Below, piece by piece: positions 1-6,074 of a stretch of DNA of 6,074 nucleotides. Each line of letters starts with the position of its first letter. The stretch's first letter is position 1. The notes under the pieces were generated by a model. It saw only the letters and a program-made list of their open reading frames with translations, did no database searches and was not told the origin of the DNA. The stretch comes from an uncultured Chryseolinea sp. (GTDB lineage: Bacteria; Bacteroidota; Bacteroidia; Cytophagales; Cyclobacteriaceae), in assembly GCA_946478915.1 (NCBI GenBank), contig CAMLER010000333.1, positions 1 through 6,074 on the forward strand, written 5' to 3'. Position numbers and translations under genes: made by a program.

Positions 1-103
1 CTCGAGAGAAGCTTCCTTGATCTTCTTGACCGACTTAAAATGCTTCAGAAGCTTGCTAGCAGTCTTTTCCCCTATTCCTTCAAGCCCTTGTATTTCTGTT
101 TTT
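1..103 (-). repeat. Second copy of the uvrC 3' segment (copy A), cut by the window edge
   Basis: Bases 1-103 match bases 433-535 with no gaps and three mismatches (56/488, 67/499 and 97/529), which is 100 of 103 identical. Two mismatches are silent in the UvrC frame (Thr ACA/ACT, Glu GAA/GAG) and one changes Ile to Ser. Similarity stops abruptly at 103/535. At the other end the copy reaches base 1, so its true length is unknown. The two copies are in direct orientation, 432 bases apart. Confidence 0.97.
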
Positions 104-240
104 GGAGGTCTGCAAAGAGTTCCCTTTTTATTCTTGATGACCAATTGAACACTGAATCCGATAACTATCGGATCGAACAAGGAATAGCGAACACCGAAGT
201 ACGCTCGAGCTTCGGGCGTGCGTAATTTCTGGAAGACCAT
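1..240 (-). CDS. Partial chimeric reading frame: short novel N-terminus fused to a copy of the UvrC helix-hairpin-helix tail
   Basis: An uninterrupted minus-strand frame starts with ATG at 240 and runs off the window at base 1 (80 codons visible, no stop). The start MVFQKLRTPEARAYFGVRYS is followed by FDPIVIGFSVQLVIKNKKGT and then a short Pro-containing stretch. I do not recognise residues 1-46. Residues 47-80 (KTEIQGLEGIGEKTASKLLK, then HFKSVKKIKEASLE) equal UvrC residues 546-579 except Ile561 to Ser, a variable position just after the GIGEKTA hairpin, so the helix-hairpin-helix core is kept. GGAGGT at 249-254 lies 8 bases before the ATG, a stronger ribosome binding site than those of the other genes here. 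It lies 141 bases downstream of the uvrC stop in the same direction and could be read from that transcript. The N-terminal part is encoded partly by one arm of an inverted repeat, so it may be non-genic sequence that is open by chance. It is either a pseudogene-like duplication scar or a small DNA-binding protein; function is unknown. Confidence 0.45.
   Translation of the reverse strand, partial: MVFQKLRTPEARAYFGVRYSLFDPIVIGFSVQLVIKNKKGTLCRPPKTEIQGLEGIGEKTASKLLKHFKSVKKIKEASLE
156..173. repeat. Short palindrome ATCCGATA-AC-TATCGGAT
   Basis: Two perfect 8-base arms are separated by 2 bases, at the inner edge of arm 1 of the larger inverted repeat. The mirror position in arm 2 has TTCGATA repeats instead, so this palindrome may be a small later insertion or replacement. 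It differs by one base from CCGATAGCTATCGG, which I recall as an over-represented palindrome in some Bacteroidota genomes; that link rests on memory only. Confidence 0.5.
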
Positions 241-381
241 TTTTGGTGACCTCCGATTGTGAATTCAAGCAGTAGCGTCGAGACAGACACTTCGTTATTC
301 GGTGTTCCTTGTTCGATATTCGATATTCAAAAGGTGTTAATCATTGGTTGTGTTCTGTAGGTCCGCAACGAACTCCATTTC
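241..381. other. Intergenic stretch between the uvrC stop and the chimeric frame
   Basis: These 141 bases hold the loop half and arm 2 of the inverted repeat and the GGAGGT site. I see no GC-rich hairpin followed by a T run after the uvrC stop, so no intrinsic terminator can be called. I also find no convincing Bacteroidota promoter (TAnnTTTG with an upstream TTG); the nearest is ACCTTTTG around 329-336 on the minus strand, which lacks the TA and a well-spaced partner. Readthrough from uvrC is the simplest source of transcript for anything to the left. Confidence 0.5.
249..254 (-). promoter_or_regulatory. Strong Shine-Dalgarno sequence for the ATG at 240
   Basis: The minus strand reads GGAGGT, 8 bases before ATG. 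It is a near-consensus anti-Shine-Dalgarno match at ideal spacing. It stands out because uvrC and the penicillin-binding protein gene have no comparable site and Bacteroidota often lack one. It is the main reason for choosing 240 as the start of the chimeric frame. Confidence 0.5.
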
Positions 382-2169
382 TTATTTCTTGATGATTTCG
401 GCTTTTCGCTTTCCGACCAGTACTTCTATTTCCTCGAGAGAAGCTTCCTTGATCTTCTTGACCGACTTAAAATGCTTCAGAAGCTTGATAGCAGTCTTCT
501 CCCCTATTCCTTCAAGCCCTTGTATTTCAGTTTTTAACTGCCCTTTGCTTCGCTTCTGACGATGGAACGTAATGGCAAACCGGTGGGCTTCGTCGCGGAT
601 CTGCTGCAACAAAAGCAGCCCCTGCGATTTCTTATTGATGTGCAGTGGAAACGGGTCTTCGGGATAATAAATCTCTTCCAGCTTCTTGGCAATCCCTATT
701 ATCGGCACCTGGCCATAGATGTTTAGTTCTTTAAGCGCCTCACAAGCGCTGCTAAGCTGACCCTTTCCGCCATCAACTACTATCAGGTCGGGAAGTGTCT
801 CAGCTTCATCGATTATTCGTCTGTACCGCCGAAAAACGATCTCTTTCATTGACGCAAAATCATTTGCGCCTTCTACGGTTTTAATGTTGAAATGACGATA
901 ACCCTTTTTATCCGCCCTGCCACCAACGAAGCGCACCATGGATGCGACCGGCGTGGTGCCCTGGATATTCGAATTATCGAAGCACTCAATAACATTCGGA
1001 AGGTTTTGCAACTGAAGGTCTTTCTGGAGTGTGATCAAAACTTCCTTCTGCTTCGATTTTTTTCCTTCGCGAAGAATTTCTTTTTCCTTCTTTAGTTCCA
1101 AGGCATTTTTTAACGATAGGGCTATCAGTTTCCTCTTATCGCCGATCTTGGGAACTATATTTTCAGCTTCCTCTCCGGGTATGTCGACAGGTATATTGGT
1201 ATAGATAACCCTATTGTCGCTTTCCCTTTGTTTTCGCAATTCCCAGATGGAAAAGCTCAGCAACTCCTCGTCGGGCTCATCCAGCTTTTTTTTCAATTCA
1301 ATGGTTTTTGAGTATATAATCGAGCCTTCCTTGATTTGCAGATAATTTACATAGGCATACTCGACGGTGCTCGAGATAGAGAACACATCAATATCCGTAA
1401 GCTCACGATTCACAACAAGGGATTTCGCCTGGAAGCGTTCAAGGGTGTCCAGCTTTTCTTTGTAACGTTGGGCTCGCTCGAATTCCATGCTTGCAGCCGC
1501 CGTTTTCATCTGGTTGATAAAATATTGGTAGACGATGTTAAGGTTGCCTTTAAGAATATGTCTGGCCTGTTCGATCTCTTCCCGATAGGATTTCTCGTCA
1601 TAAAGGTTCTCGCAAGGTCCTTTACAATTCCCCAGATGATATTCGAGGCACACCTTAAATTTACGCTGCTCAATGTTGGCTTCGCTGAGCAATAAGCTGC
1701 AGGTACGGATAGAATATAGCTTGCGGGTCAATTCAAGAACATTTTTCATAGCGACAACACTCGAATATGGACCGAAGTATTCTCCCTGCTCAGGCAGGTA
1801 TTTGCGCGTGTAGATGATCCGTGGAAAGCGTTCCTTCAGAATGCAGATGTAGGGGAATGTCTTGTCGTCTTTAAGAAGGATATTATACTTCGGCTGATTT
1901 TGTTTTATAAAATTGTTTTCCAGCAAAAGCGCATCGAATTCGCTGTTGGAAACCGTGTAGTCTATGTTGGCGATTTCCGAAACCAGCCTTAGCGTTTTCC
2001 GGTTGATCCCGGAGCTCTTCGAGAAATAGCTGCTTACGCGTTTCTTGATACTCTTGGCTTTGCCAATGTAGATCAGAATTCCTTCCTGGTTGTAGAATTT
2101 ATATACCCCTGGCGTATCCGGTAGGCGCTGAACGACTTCCCTTAGCCGGTCATCCTTATCCGCTGCCAT
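382..2169 (-). CDS. uvrC: Excinuclease ABC subunit UvrC
   Basis: This is the dual-incision nuclease of nucleotide excision repair, recruited by the UvrB-DNA complex to cut on both sides of a lesion in the cytoplasm. At 595 residues it is close to the E. coli length of 610. The N-terminal GIY-YIG nuclease, which makes the 3' cut, shows GVY (21-23), YIG (34-36), Arg44, Glu84 and Asn96. Cys157, Cys174, Cys182 and Cys186 match the conserved cysteine set reported to hold an Fe-S cluster. A UVR motif for UvrB contact lies at about 212-246. The C-terminal RNase H-like nuclease, which makes the 5' cut, has Asp398 (ECFDNS), Asp437 (GANDF), Asp466 (VVDGGKGQL) and His536 (FHRQKRSK). Tandem helix-hairpin-helix motifs fill about 548-595. 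ATG lies 3 bases after the stop of the upstream gene with no clear ribosome site, suggesting translational coupling. All key residues are present. Part of its 3' end is duplicated downstream. Confidence 0.98.
   Translation of the reverse strand: MAADKDDRLREVVQRLPDTPGVYKFYNQEGILIYIGKAKSIKKRVSSYFSKSSGINRKTLRLVSEIANIDYTVSNSEFDALLLENNFIKQNQPKYNILLKDDKTFPYICILKERFPRIIYTRKYLPEQGEYFGPYSSVVAMKNVLELTRKLYSIRTCSLLLSEANIEQRKFKVCLEYHLGNCKGPCENLYDEKSYREEIEQARHILKGNLNIVYQYFINQMKTAAASMEFERAQRYKEKLDTLERFQAKSLVVNRELTDIDVFSISSTVEYAYVNYLQIKEGSIIYSKTIELKKKLDEPDEELLSFSIWELRKQRESDNRVIYTNIPVDIPGEEAENIVPKIGDKRKLIALSLKNALELKKEKEILREGKKSKQKEVLITLQKDLQLQNLPNVIECFDNSNIQGTTPVASMVRFVGGRADKKGYRHFNIKTVEGANDFASMKEIVFRRYRRIIDEAETLPDLIVVDGGKGQLSSACEALKELNIYGQVPIIGIAKKLEEIYYPEDPFPLHINKKSQGLLLLQQIRDEAHRFAITFHRQKRSKGQLKTEIQGLEGIGEKTAIKLLKHFKSVKKIKEASLEEIEVLVGKRKAEIIKK
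433..535 (-). repeat. uvrC-resident partner of the duplicated segment (copy B)
   Basis: This is the original location of the duplicated segment, inside uvrC, encoding residues 546-579 of the helix-hairpin-helix tail. The intact gene continues for 16 more codons beyond the matched part to its TAA. This shows that copy B belongs to the complete gene and copy A is the extra one. Confidence 0.95.
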
Positions 2170-2172
2170 TGT

Positions 2173-4443
2173 TTAAAGATTGGGATCCCACTGTTCACTT
2201 TGGTCGTCGGGAGAATCTTGAGGCGTATCGTAGGCCGAACAATCCATGGTCATATCCATTCCTGTAGCCGGCCTTCTGAATTGTCCCTTAGTATAATCCA
2301 AAGTTTTATCTCCGTATACTTTCAGCATATAGCTCGCCCATATCGGTCTTGCTGTTCTACCACCCTGTCCCAAAGACCATTCGCGATAGTGGATACTACG
2401 CTCGTCGCCACCTACCCAGGCACCTGATACGAGGTTGTGGGTAACTCCCATGTACCAACCATCGGATGCGTTATTGGTTGTACCGGTTTTCCCACCGATT
2501 TCGTTATCCTTTTTCAAGTCGTAAGGAAGTGCAACTGAGGTACCCCCCGACTCCTCCACACCACCCATCAGCATGTACAGCATTTTAAAAGCAGTCTGTT
2601 CGCTGATCGCCTGGCGAATTTTTGGTACAAAGTTCTCAATCACATTTCCATTCTTGTCTTCGATACGCGAAATATAAAATGGTTCGGTATGTATGCCAAG
2701 GTTAACGAATGTGCTATACGCGCCAACGAGTTCATACAATGAAACGTCGCTTACGCCAAGACAGAGCGAAGGGACCGCATCCAAATGGCTTTTAATGCCA
2801 ACGCGGTGCGCGAAATCAACGACGCTTTGGGCGCCAACCTTCTGAAGGATCTGGGCCGTGATCGAGTTCTTTGACTGTGCTAATGCCTGGCGCATGGTCA
2901 TCCATTCGCCCGTACCTCTGTCACCTTCAGCGTTTGGAGGAGTCCATGTAGCACCGCCGGCCACGACAAAGGTGGGAGATACATCCTGAAGCTTAAGGCA
3001 GGGGTTGTAGCCTAATTCCATCGCTGCACCGTAAACAAATGGTTTAAATGCAGAACCAGGCTGCCGCGTTCCCTGACGAACGTGATCGTACTTAAAATAT
3101 TTGTGATTGATATCACCGACCCATGCTTTGATGGCGCCAGTTTGGGCATCCATTGACATGAATCCTGCGCGGAGAAATCGTTTATAATAATCAAGGGAAT
3201 CCAGCGAGCTGAAAAGGGTGTCCCGTTCGCCATTCCAGGTAAAAATGGTCATCGGCTTTTTTATACTCAATCCGATTTTAACGGAGTCGCTATCCTTTCC
3301 GTATTTTTTGACAAGGTTCTTGTAAGCCACCGATTGTCTGATCCTTGAATCCAAAAAACCCTTTATCTCATTCCCATCATCGTCTATCCATGGATTTTTG
3401 TTTTTCCAGTGCGCATGAAAAATTTTCTGCTGGGGCTTCATCGCTTCTGCCACAGCTTCTTCCGCATAGCGTTGCATCCGGCTATCAATAGTTGTATAAA
3501 TTCTTAAACCAGATTCTTCCAGGTCATAACCATGTTCTTTGCACCATTTCATCAGGTCATTTTTAATAACTGCCCTGAAGTATGTTGCCAGCCCGGCGTT
3601 ATGATTTTCTACTGAATAATTCAGCTCTATTGGACGAAGCTTTATTTCTTCGTACTCAGCGCGCGTTTTTATGTACCCGTGCTTGAAAAGCTTGAACAAA
3701 ACTTCGTTGCGTTTGGATAACGCATTATTGGGATTCCTTTTCGGATTATAGAAGGATGGTGCCTGAAGCATTCCCACCAGCACGGCCGACTCTTCAAGGT
3801 TGAGGCTATCCGGTGTCTTACCAAAATATGTCTGAGCCGCAACCTTAATACCATACGCATTGCTACTGAAATCACTGGTGTTAAGATACATCGCTATGAT
3901 TTCTTCCTTAGTGAAATTTCTCTCAAGGTGAAGAGCGATCATCCATTCTTTCGTCTTTTGAATAACGCGGTTTGGAACTTTGCCCAATCTCGACAATGCA
4001 CCATCCAACTCAGGATTTTGGGTATAAAGATTCTTCGCTAACTGCTGTGTTATTGTACTTCCGCCTCCCTTAGCGCCGGAATTGAACGTGAGAATTCCGT
4101 AAAGTACGCGGAGATAAGCCTGAAAGTCCAACCCCGAATGATTATAGAACCGGTGGTCTTCAGAATACAACAAGGTATTTACAAGCTGAGGCGACAGCTG
4201 ATCATATGTAACCTGACTTCTGTTAAACGTGAAATATTTTCCCAGAGAGACGCCATCTGCTGAAATCAATTCGGAGGACAAATCGTTTTCAGGATTCTCG
4301 ATCGCTTTGAGACTGGGCATACCTCCAAAGAGACCAAACAAGTCTAGTCGCACTGAATAGATGTAAAGCGGTACGCCGATGATAACACAAAGGAAAAGAA
4401 TCCAGATGCCTTTTATAGCGCTCCTGAACCAATTGCTTTTCAT
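2173..4443 (-). CDS. Class A penicillin-binding protein (bifunctional transglycosylase/transpeptidase, PBP1A type)
   Basis: It polymerises glycan strands from lipid II and cross-links their peptides, anchored in the inner membrane with its domains outside the cytoplasm. With ATG at 4443 it has 756 residues. A single membrane segment lies at about 11-32. The GT51 transglycosylase follows, with catalytic Glu95 in SEDHRFYNHSG, GGSTITQQLAKN at 127-138 and second Glu174 in LERNFTKEEII. The transpeptidase has active Ser464 in SAFK, SKN at 524-526 and KTGT at 652-655. The C-terminus is acidic and Pro/Asp-rich. Upstream in-frame starts exist (TTG 4506, ATG 4503), giving 777 or 776 residues, but they overlap the preceding gene by about 50 bases and add a tail not expected in the family. 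ATG 4443 leaves a 10-base gap and gives a normal short cytoplasmic tail, so I prefer it. It is probably co-transcribed with its neighbours. The ponA/mrcA naming is unclear, so no symbol is given. Confidence 0.95.
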   Translation of the reverse strand: MKSNWFRSAIKGIWILFLCVIIGVPLYIYSVRLDLFGLFGGMPSLKAIENPENDLSSELISADGVSLGKYFTFNRSQVTYDQLSPQLVNTLLYSEDHRFYNHSGLDFQAYLRVLYGILTFNSGAKGGGSTITQQLAKNLYTQNPELDGALSRLGKVPNRVIQKTKEWMIALHLERNFTKEEIIAMYLNTSDFSSNAYGIKVAAQTYFGKTPDSLNLEESAVLVGMLQAPSFYNPKRNPNNALSKRNEVLFKLFKHGYIKTRAEYEEIKLRPIELNYSVENHNAGLATYFRAVIKNDLMKWCKEHGYDLEESGLRIYTTIDSRMQRYAEEAVAEAMKPQQKIFHAHWKNKNPWIDDDGNEIKGFLDSRIRQSVAYKNLVKKYGKDSDSVKIGLSIKKPMTIFTWNGERDTLFSSLDSLDYYKRFLRAGFMSMDAQTGAIKAWVGDINHKYFKYDHVRQGTRQPGSAFKPFVYGAAMELGYNPCLKLQDVSPTFVVAGGATWTPPNAEGDRGTGEWMTMRQALAQSKNSITAQILQKVGAQSVVDFAHRVGIKSHLDAVPSLCLGVSDVSLYELVGAYSTFVNLGIHTEPFYISRIEDKNGNVIENFVPKIRQAISEQTAFKMLYMLMGGVEESGGTSVALPYDLKKDNEIGGKTGTTNNASDGWYMGVTHNLVSGAWVGGDERSIHYREWSLGQGGRTARPIWASYMLKVYGDKTLDYTKGQFRRPATGMDMTMDCSAYDTPQDSPDDQSEQWDPNL

Positions 4444-4453
4444 CAGCAGAAGT

Positions 4454-6073
4454 CTATTGAATTTCTGCAGGATAGTTCTTTTCGAAGAATTTGAGGTACT
4501 CATCAAGGCCTTTTGTTCTGTATAAGATATCGAAATTGTCCTTAGTTATTACAAAATTATGGAATTTATGGTTTCGGAATTCGATGAGTGCTGGCAGCTT
4601 TTCGTTAAATGTCTTCCTGTAATCAAGCGCGGTTGATATTCCCGGTAAATCGGCAACAAGTGTGATGGTATACATATCATTGAACACCATATTGCTTGTC
4701 TTCAGTTTCAGCTCCTTAAAATTATCCGAGTTGAATTTTGACAGGGCTGATGACGCACCCATGCTAAGATTTTCTTCCGTCTTGTAAACAATCAGGAAAT
4801 AATGCGGCTCCTCTAACGATCGAATATATTGAATACCTTCTCTACGTTCCTGACTTTTTTGAAAGTTTTGCGATGCTTCAAGGAGTTTCTTTGCGTAAGC
4901 ACCCATCTCATTTTCTGCGTTTTTCTTAATGAATTCCTGCAACATGTATTGATACTGACTGATGTCTTCCGTCTTACCGGCAATGAGGATCTTCAGCAGT
5001 TCTAACGTTGGTGTAAAATTATTTTCTCCGATCGCGTACGCTTCATCGATCGTGGTGAGACTGGCTTTATAATCTCCTGCTTCAAAGTGCTCGTAAGCGG
5101 TCTTGTATAACTGCTTTTGCTTCTCCACAGCTTCACCCGACTCCTTCAAAAAGTCGGGGTTCAAGAGGATCTTCGTAAAGGTTGAGTTAGGGTGCTCCTC
5201 CTTCAGGCGTGTTGCGTAAAGTTCAGATTTGGAATCTTCAGCTTCTTTGTAATAGAGATACAACTTATACAGAATTTCTGGCTCATAGTCCGTTTCAGGA
5301 AATCGATCCAACAACTCATTGTAGGTGATTACGGCATTTTCTTTCTCCAGCAATTTGAAATAGTAAATATCTCCAAGATTATAATACGCATCCTCGATCA
5401 ATTTTAATGCAGCTGTCTTTTGTTCTTCAGTTCGTGGTATCTGGCTGCTTATACGATCAAATTCCGTTGCAACCGGATCGATAACAGTTGCCGGCTCCGA
5501 TGGATCAGCCGTGGTTTCAGGTGGCCCTGTTGGTTCGGCGGCCGATTGATTTGATTCGTTTGATCCGGAAATGCGCAAAGATCTTCTCCAATTGTCTTCC
5601 AGCGGAATATTTCCCCAAACACGTTTGAACTCCGACTGGCCAAGGCTCATCGCAGAAAGGTTTCCAAAATACCAGTCTGCGGTTTGTTCTGTCTCTTCAC
5701 CAGTAGCGAACACGTTGTTCGCGTTTGACTCTATCGTTATACGATTCGATCTCTTTCGCTTTTTCTTGCCCTGGTTCGCTTCTTCTAATGCCTTCTTTGC
5801 CTGGAAAACGGAATCTATCCGCATTCGGAGACCGGCTGAGTCGAGGTTTGCCATCAGAAGGAGGCTATCCTGCCATTTTATTGTGTTGAGATTTTTTACA
5901 AACTCATCCAGGATTTCTTGCCGAGTCTTGATTTCTTCATAGCCTTCATAATCCTGAGGTAAAGACGTAATGGCGCTGTCGTAATATGCCTGCGACAATT
6001 CGTACTGGCGGAGTGTATCATAATAAATTTCGCCGAGCCTGAGATACGCTTCGCCATCGATCCTGCGATTGGT
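4454..6073 (-). CDS. sprE: SprE/PorW-like TPR lipoprotein of gliding motility/type IX secretion (5' end outside window)
   Basis: The visible 539 residues are the C-terminal part of a larger protein. The frame stays open to the window edge and the TTG at 5998 is internal, so the start is missing and a lipoprotein signal cannot be checked. The first residues form a TPR-like helix pair (GEAYLRLGEIYYDTLRQYEL, then SQAYYDSAI). The block EFKRVWGNIPLEDNWRRS (about 148-165) matches my memory of the SprE/PorW signature. A basic patch (KKKRKR, about 103-108) precedes it, and a Pro/Thr/Glu/Ser-rich linker (about 170-205) follows. More TPR-like helices come after (DAYYNLGDIYYFKL), and the C-terminal region ends YLKFFEKNYPAEIQ. 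In Flavobacterium and Porphyromonas, SprE/PorW is an outer-membrane lipoprotein needed for type IX secretion and linked to the PorK/PorN ring-motor system. Here it heads a tight cluster with a peptidoglycan synthase. A generic TPR protein is the alternative. Confidence 0.8.
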   Translation of the reverse strand, partial: TNRRIDGEAYLRLGEIYYDTLRQYELSQAYYDSAITSLPQDYEGYEEIKTRQEILDEFVKNLNTIKWQDSLLLMANLDSAGLRMRIDSVFQAKKALEEANQGKKKRKRSNRITIESNANNVFATGEETEQTADWYFGNLSAMSLGQSEFKRVWGNIPLEDNWRRSLRISGSNESNQSAAEPTGPPETTADPSEPATVIDPVATEFDRISSQIPRTEEQKTAALKLIEDAYYNLGDIYYFKLLEKENAVITYNELLDRFPETDYEPEILYKLYLYYKEAEDSKSELYATRLKEEHPNSTFTKILLNPDFLKESGEAVEKQKQLYKTAYEHFEAGDYKASLTTIDEAYAIGENNFTPTLELLKILIAGKTEDISQYQYMLQEFIKKNAENEMGAYAKKLLEASQNFQKSQERREGIQYIRSLEEPHYFLIVYKTEENLSMGASSALSKFNSDNFKELKLKTSNMVFNDMYTITLVADLPGISTALDYRKTFNEKLPALIEFRNHKFHNFVITKDNFDILYRTKGLDEYLKFFEKNYPAEIQ

Positions 6074-6074
6074 A

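Larger units (their letters stand above)
139..350. repeat. Imperfect inverted-repeat element of TTCGATATTC type between the two uvrC 3' copies
   Basis: Core arms 172-200 and 289-317 are reverse complements at 25 of 29 positions. They share an unbroken 13-base block (TTCCTTGTTCGAT on one strand) and surround an 88-base loop. Beyond the core, arm 2 continues as a tandem TTCGATA unit (312-328) and then GTGTT and ATTGGT. The mirror side of arm 1 also has ATTCA, GTGTT and ATTGGT in order, so a looser pairing runs to about 139 and 350. From memory, TTCGATATTC/GAACAAGGAAT repeats are common between genes of Bacteroidota, but I cannot confirm a family here. There is no transposase, so it could only be a non-autonomous element, a palindromic intergenic repeat or an RNA hairpin. 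The outer limits are approximate. Confidence 0.6.

Noticed and set aside
1..6. Window begins exactly at CTCGAG (XhoI site), as does the matched segment at 433
   Set aside because: This could hint at a cloning boundary, but the coincidence follows from the copy reaching the window edge, and CTCGAG also occurs at 204. It gives no evidence about the true end of the duplication.
40..225. Plus-strand 61-codon frame over the duplicated segment and inverted repeat
   Set aside because: Its first part is antisense to the UvrC-coding copy and its end is repeat sequence. It has no ribosome site of note and no recognisable protein features. The minus-strand frame in the same place is better supported.
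172..317. Inverted repeat as an intrinsic terminator for uvrC
   Set aside because: The 88-base loop, AT-rich arms and lack of a trailing T run do not fit a rho-independent terminator.
1336..1695. Plus-strand 119-codon frame
   Set aside because: It lies wholly antisense to uvrC, in a region explained by conserved UvrC sequence, and resembles no protein I know.
5136..5158. CCCGACT/AGTCGGG hairpin with a 9-base loop
   Set aside because: It lies inside the coding sequence of the sprE-like gene and has no T run on the coding strand. A 7-base stem is expected by chance at this scale.
5571..5942. Plus-strand 123-codon frame
   Set aside because: It is antisense to the sprE-like gene, including its conserved EF..WGN..LEDNW block, so it is a shadow frame.

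Overview
The window looks like chromosomal DNA of a Bacteroidota member, probably of the Cytophagales/Chitinophagales type. The main reason is the gene at the right end: a TPR protein with the conserved block typical of SprE/PorW, a lipoprotein of gliding motility and type IX secretion known only from Bacteroidota. The class A penicillin-binding protein also has a Bacteroidota-style N-terminus. Ribosome binding sites are mostly weak, and the left-end intergenic DNA carries TTCGATATTC-rich repeats of a kind I associate with this phylum. I cannot name a genus.

All genes are read on the minus strand, so transcription runs from right to left. First comes the 3' part of a sprE/porW-like gene (about 6073 to 4454, with its 5' end outside the window). 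Ten bases later a class A penicillin-binding protein follows (4443 to 2173 with the preferred start; longer starts overlap the previous gene). Three bases later comes a complete uvrC (2169 to 382). The tight packing, and the lack of any visible promoter or terminator between the genes, imply one transcript. It joins an envelope/secretion lipoprotein, a peptidoglycan synthase and the nucleotide-excision-repair nuclease.

The left 381 bases are the unusual part. Bases 1-103 are a 97% identical second copy of bases 433-535, the part of uvrC that encodes its helix-hairpin-helix DNA-binding tail. Between the copies lies an imperfect inverted repeat (core arms 172-200 and 289-317, extendable to about 139-350) with an 88-base loop. 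That loop contains a strong Shine-Dalgarno sequence (GGAGGT) and an ATG that opens a minus-strand frame at 240. The frame runs unbroken through one arm of the inverted repeat into the copied uvrC segment, in the native UvrC frame, and leaves the window at base 1. It predicts an 80-residue-plus chimera: about 46 novel residues fused to 34 residues of UvrC tail. This is either a remnant of a repeat-associated duplication or a small captured DNA-binding module.

The three large genes are confidently placed. Expression and function of the chimeric frame are not established. I see no tRNA, rRNA, CRISPR array, transposase or phage gene.
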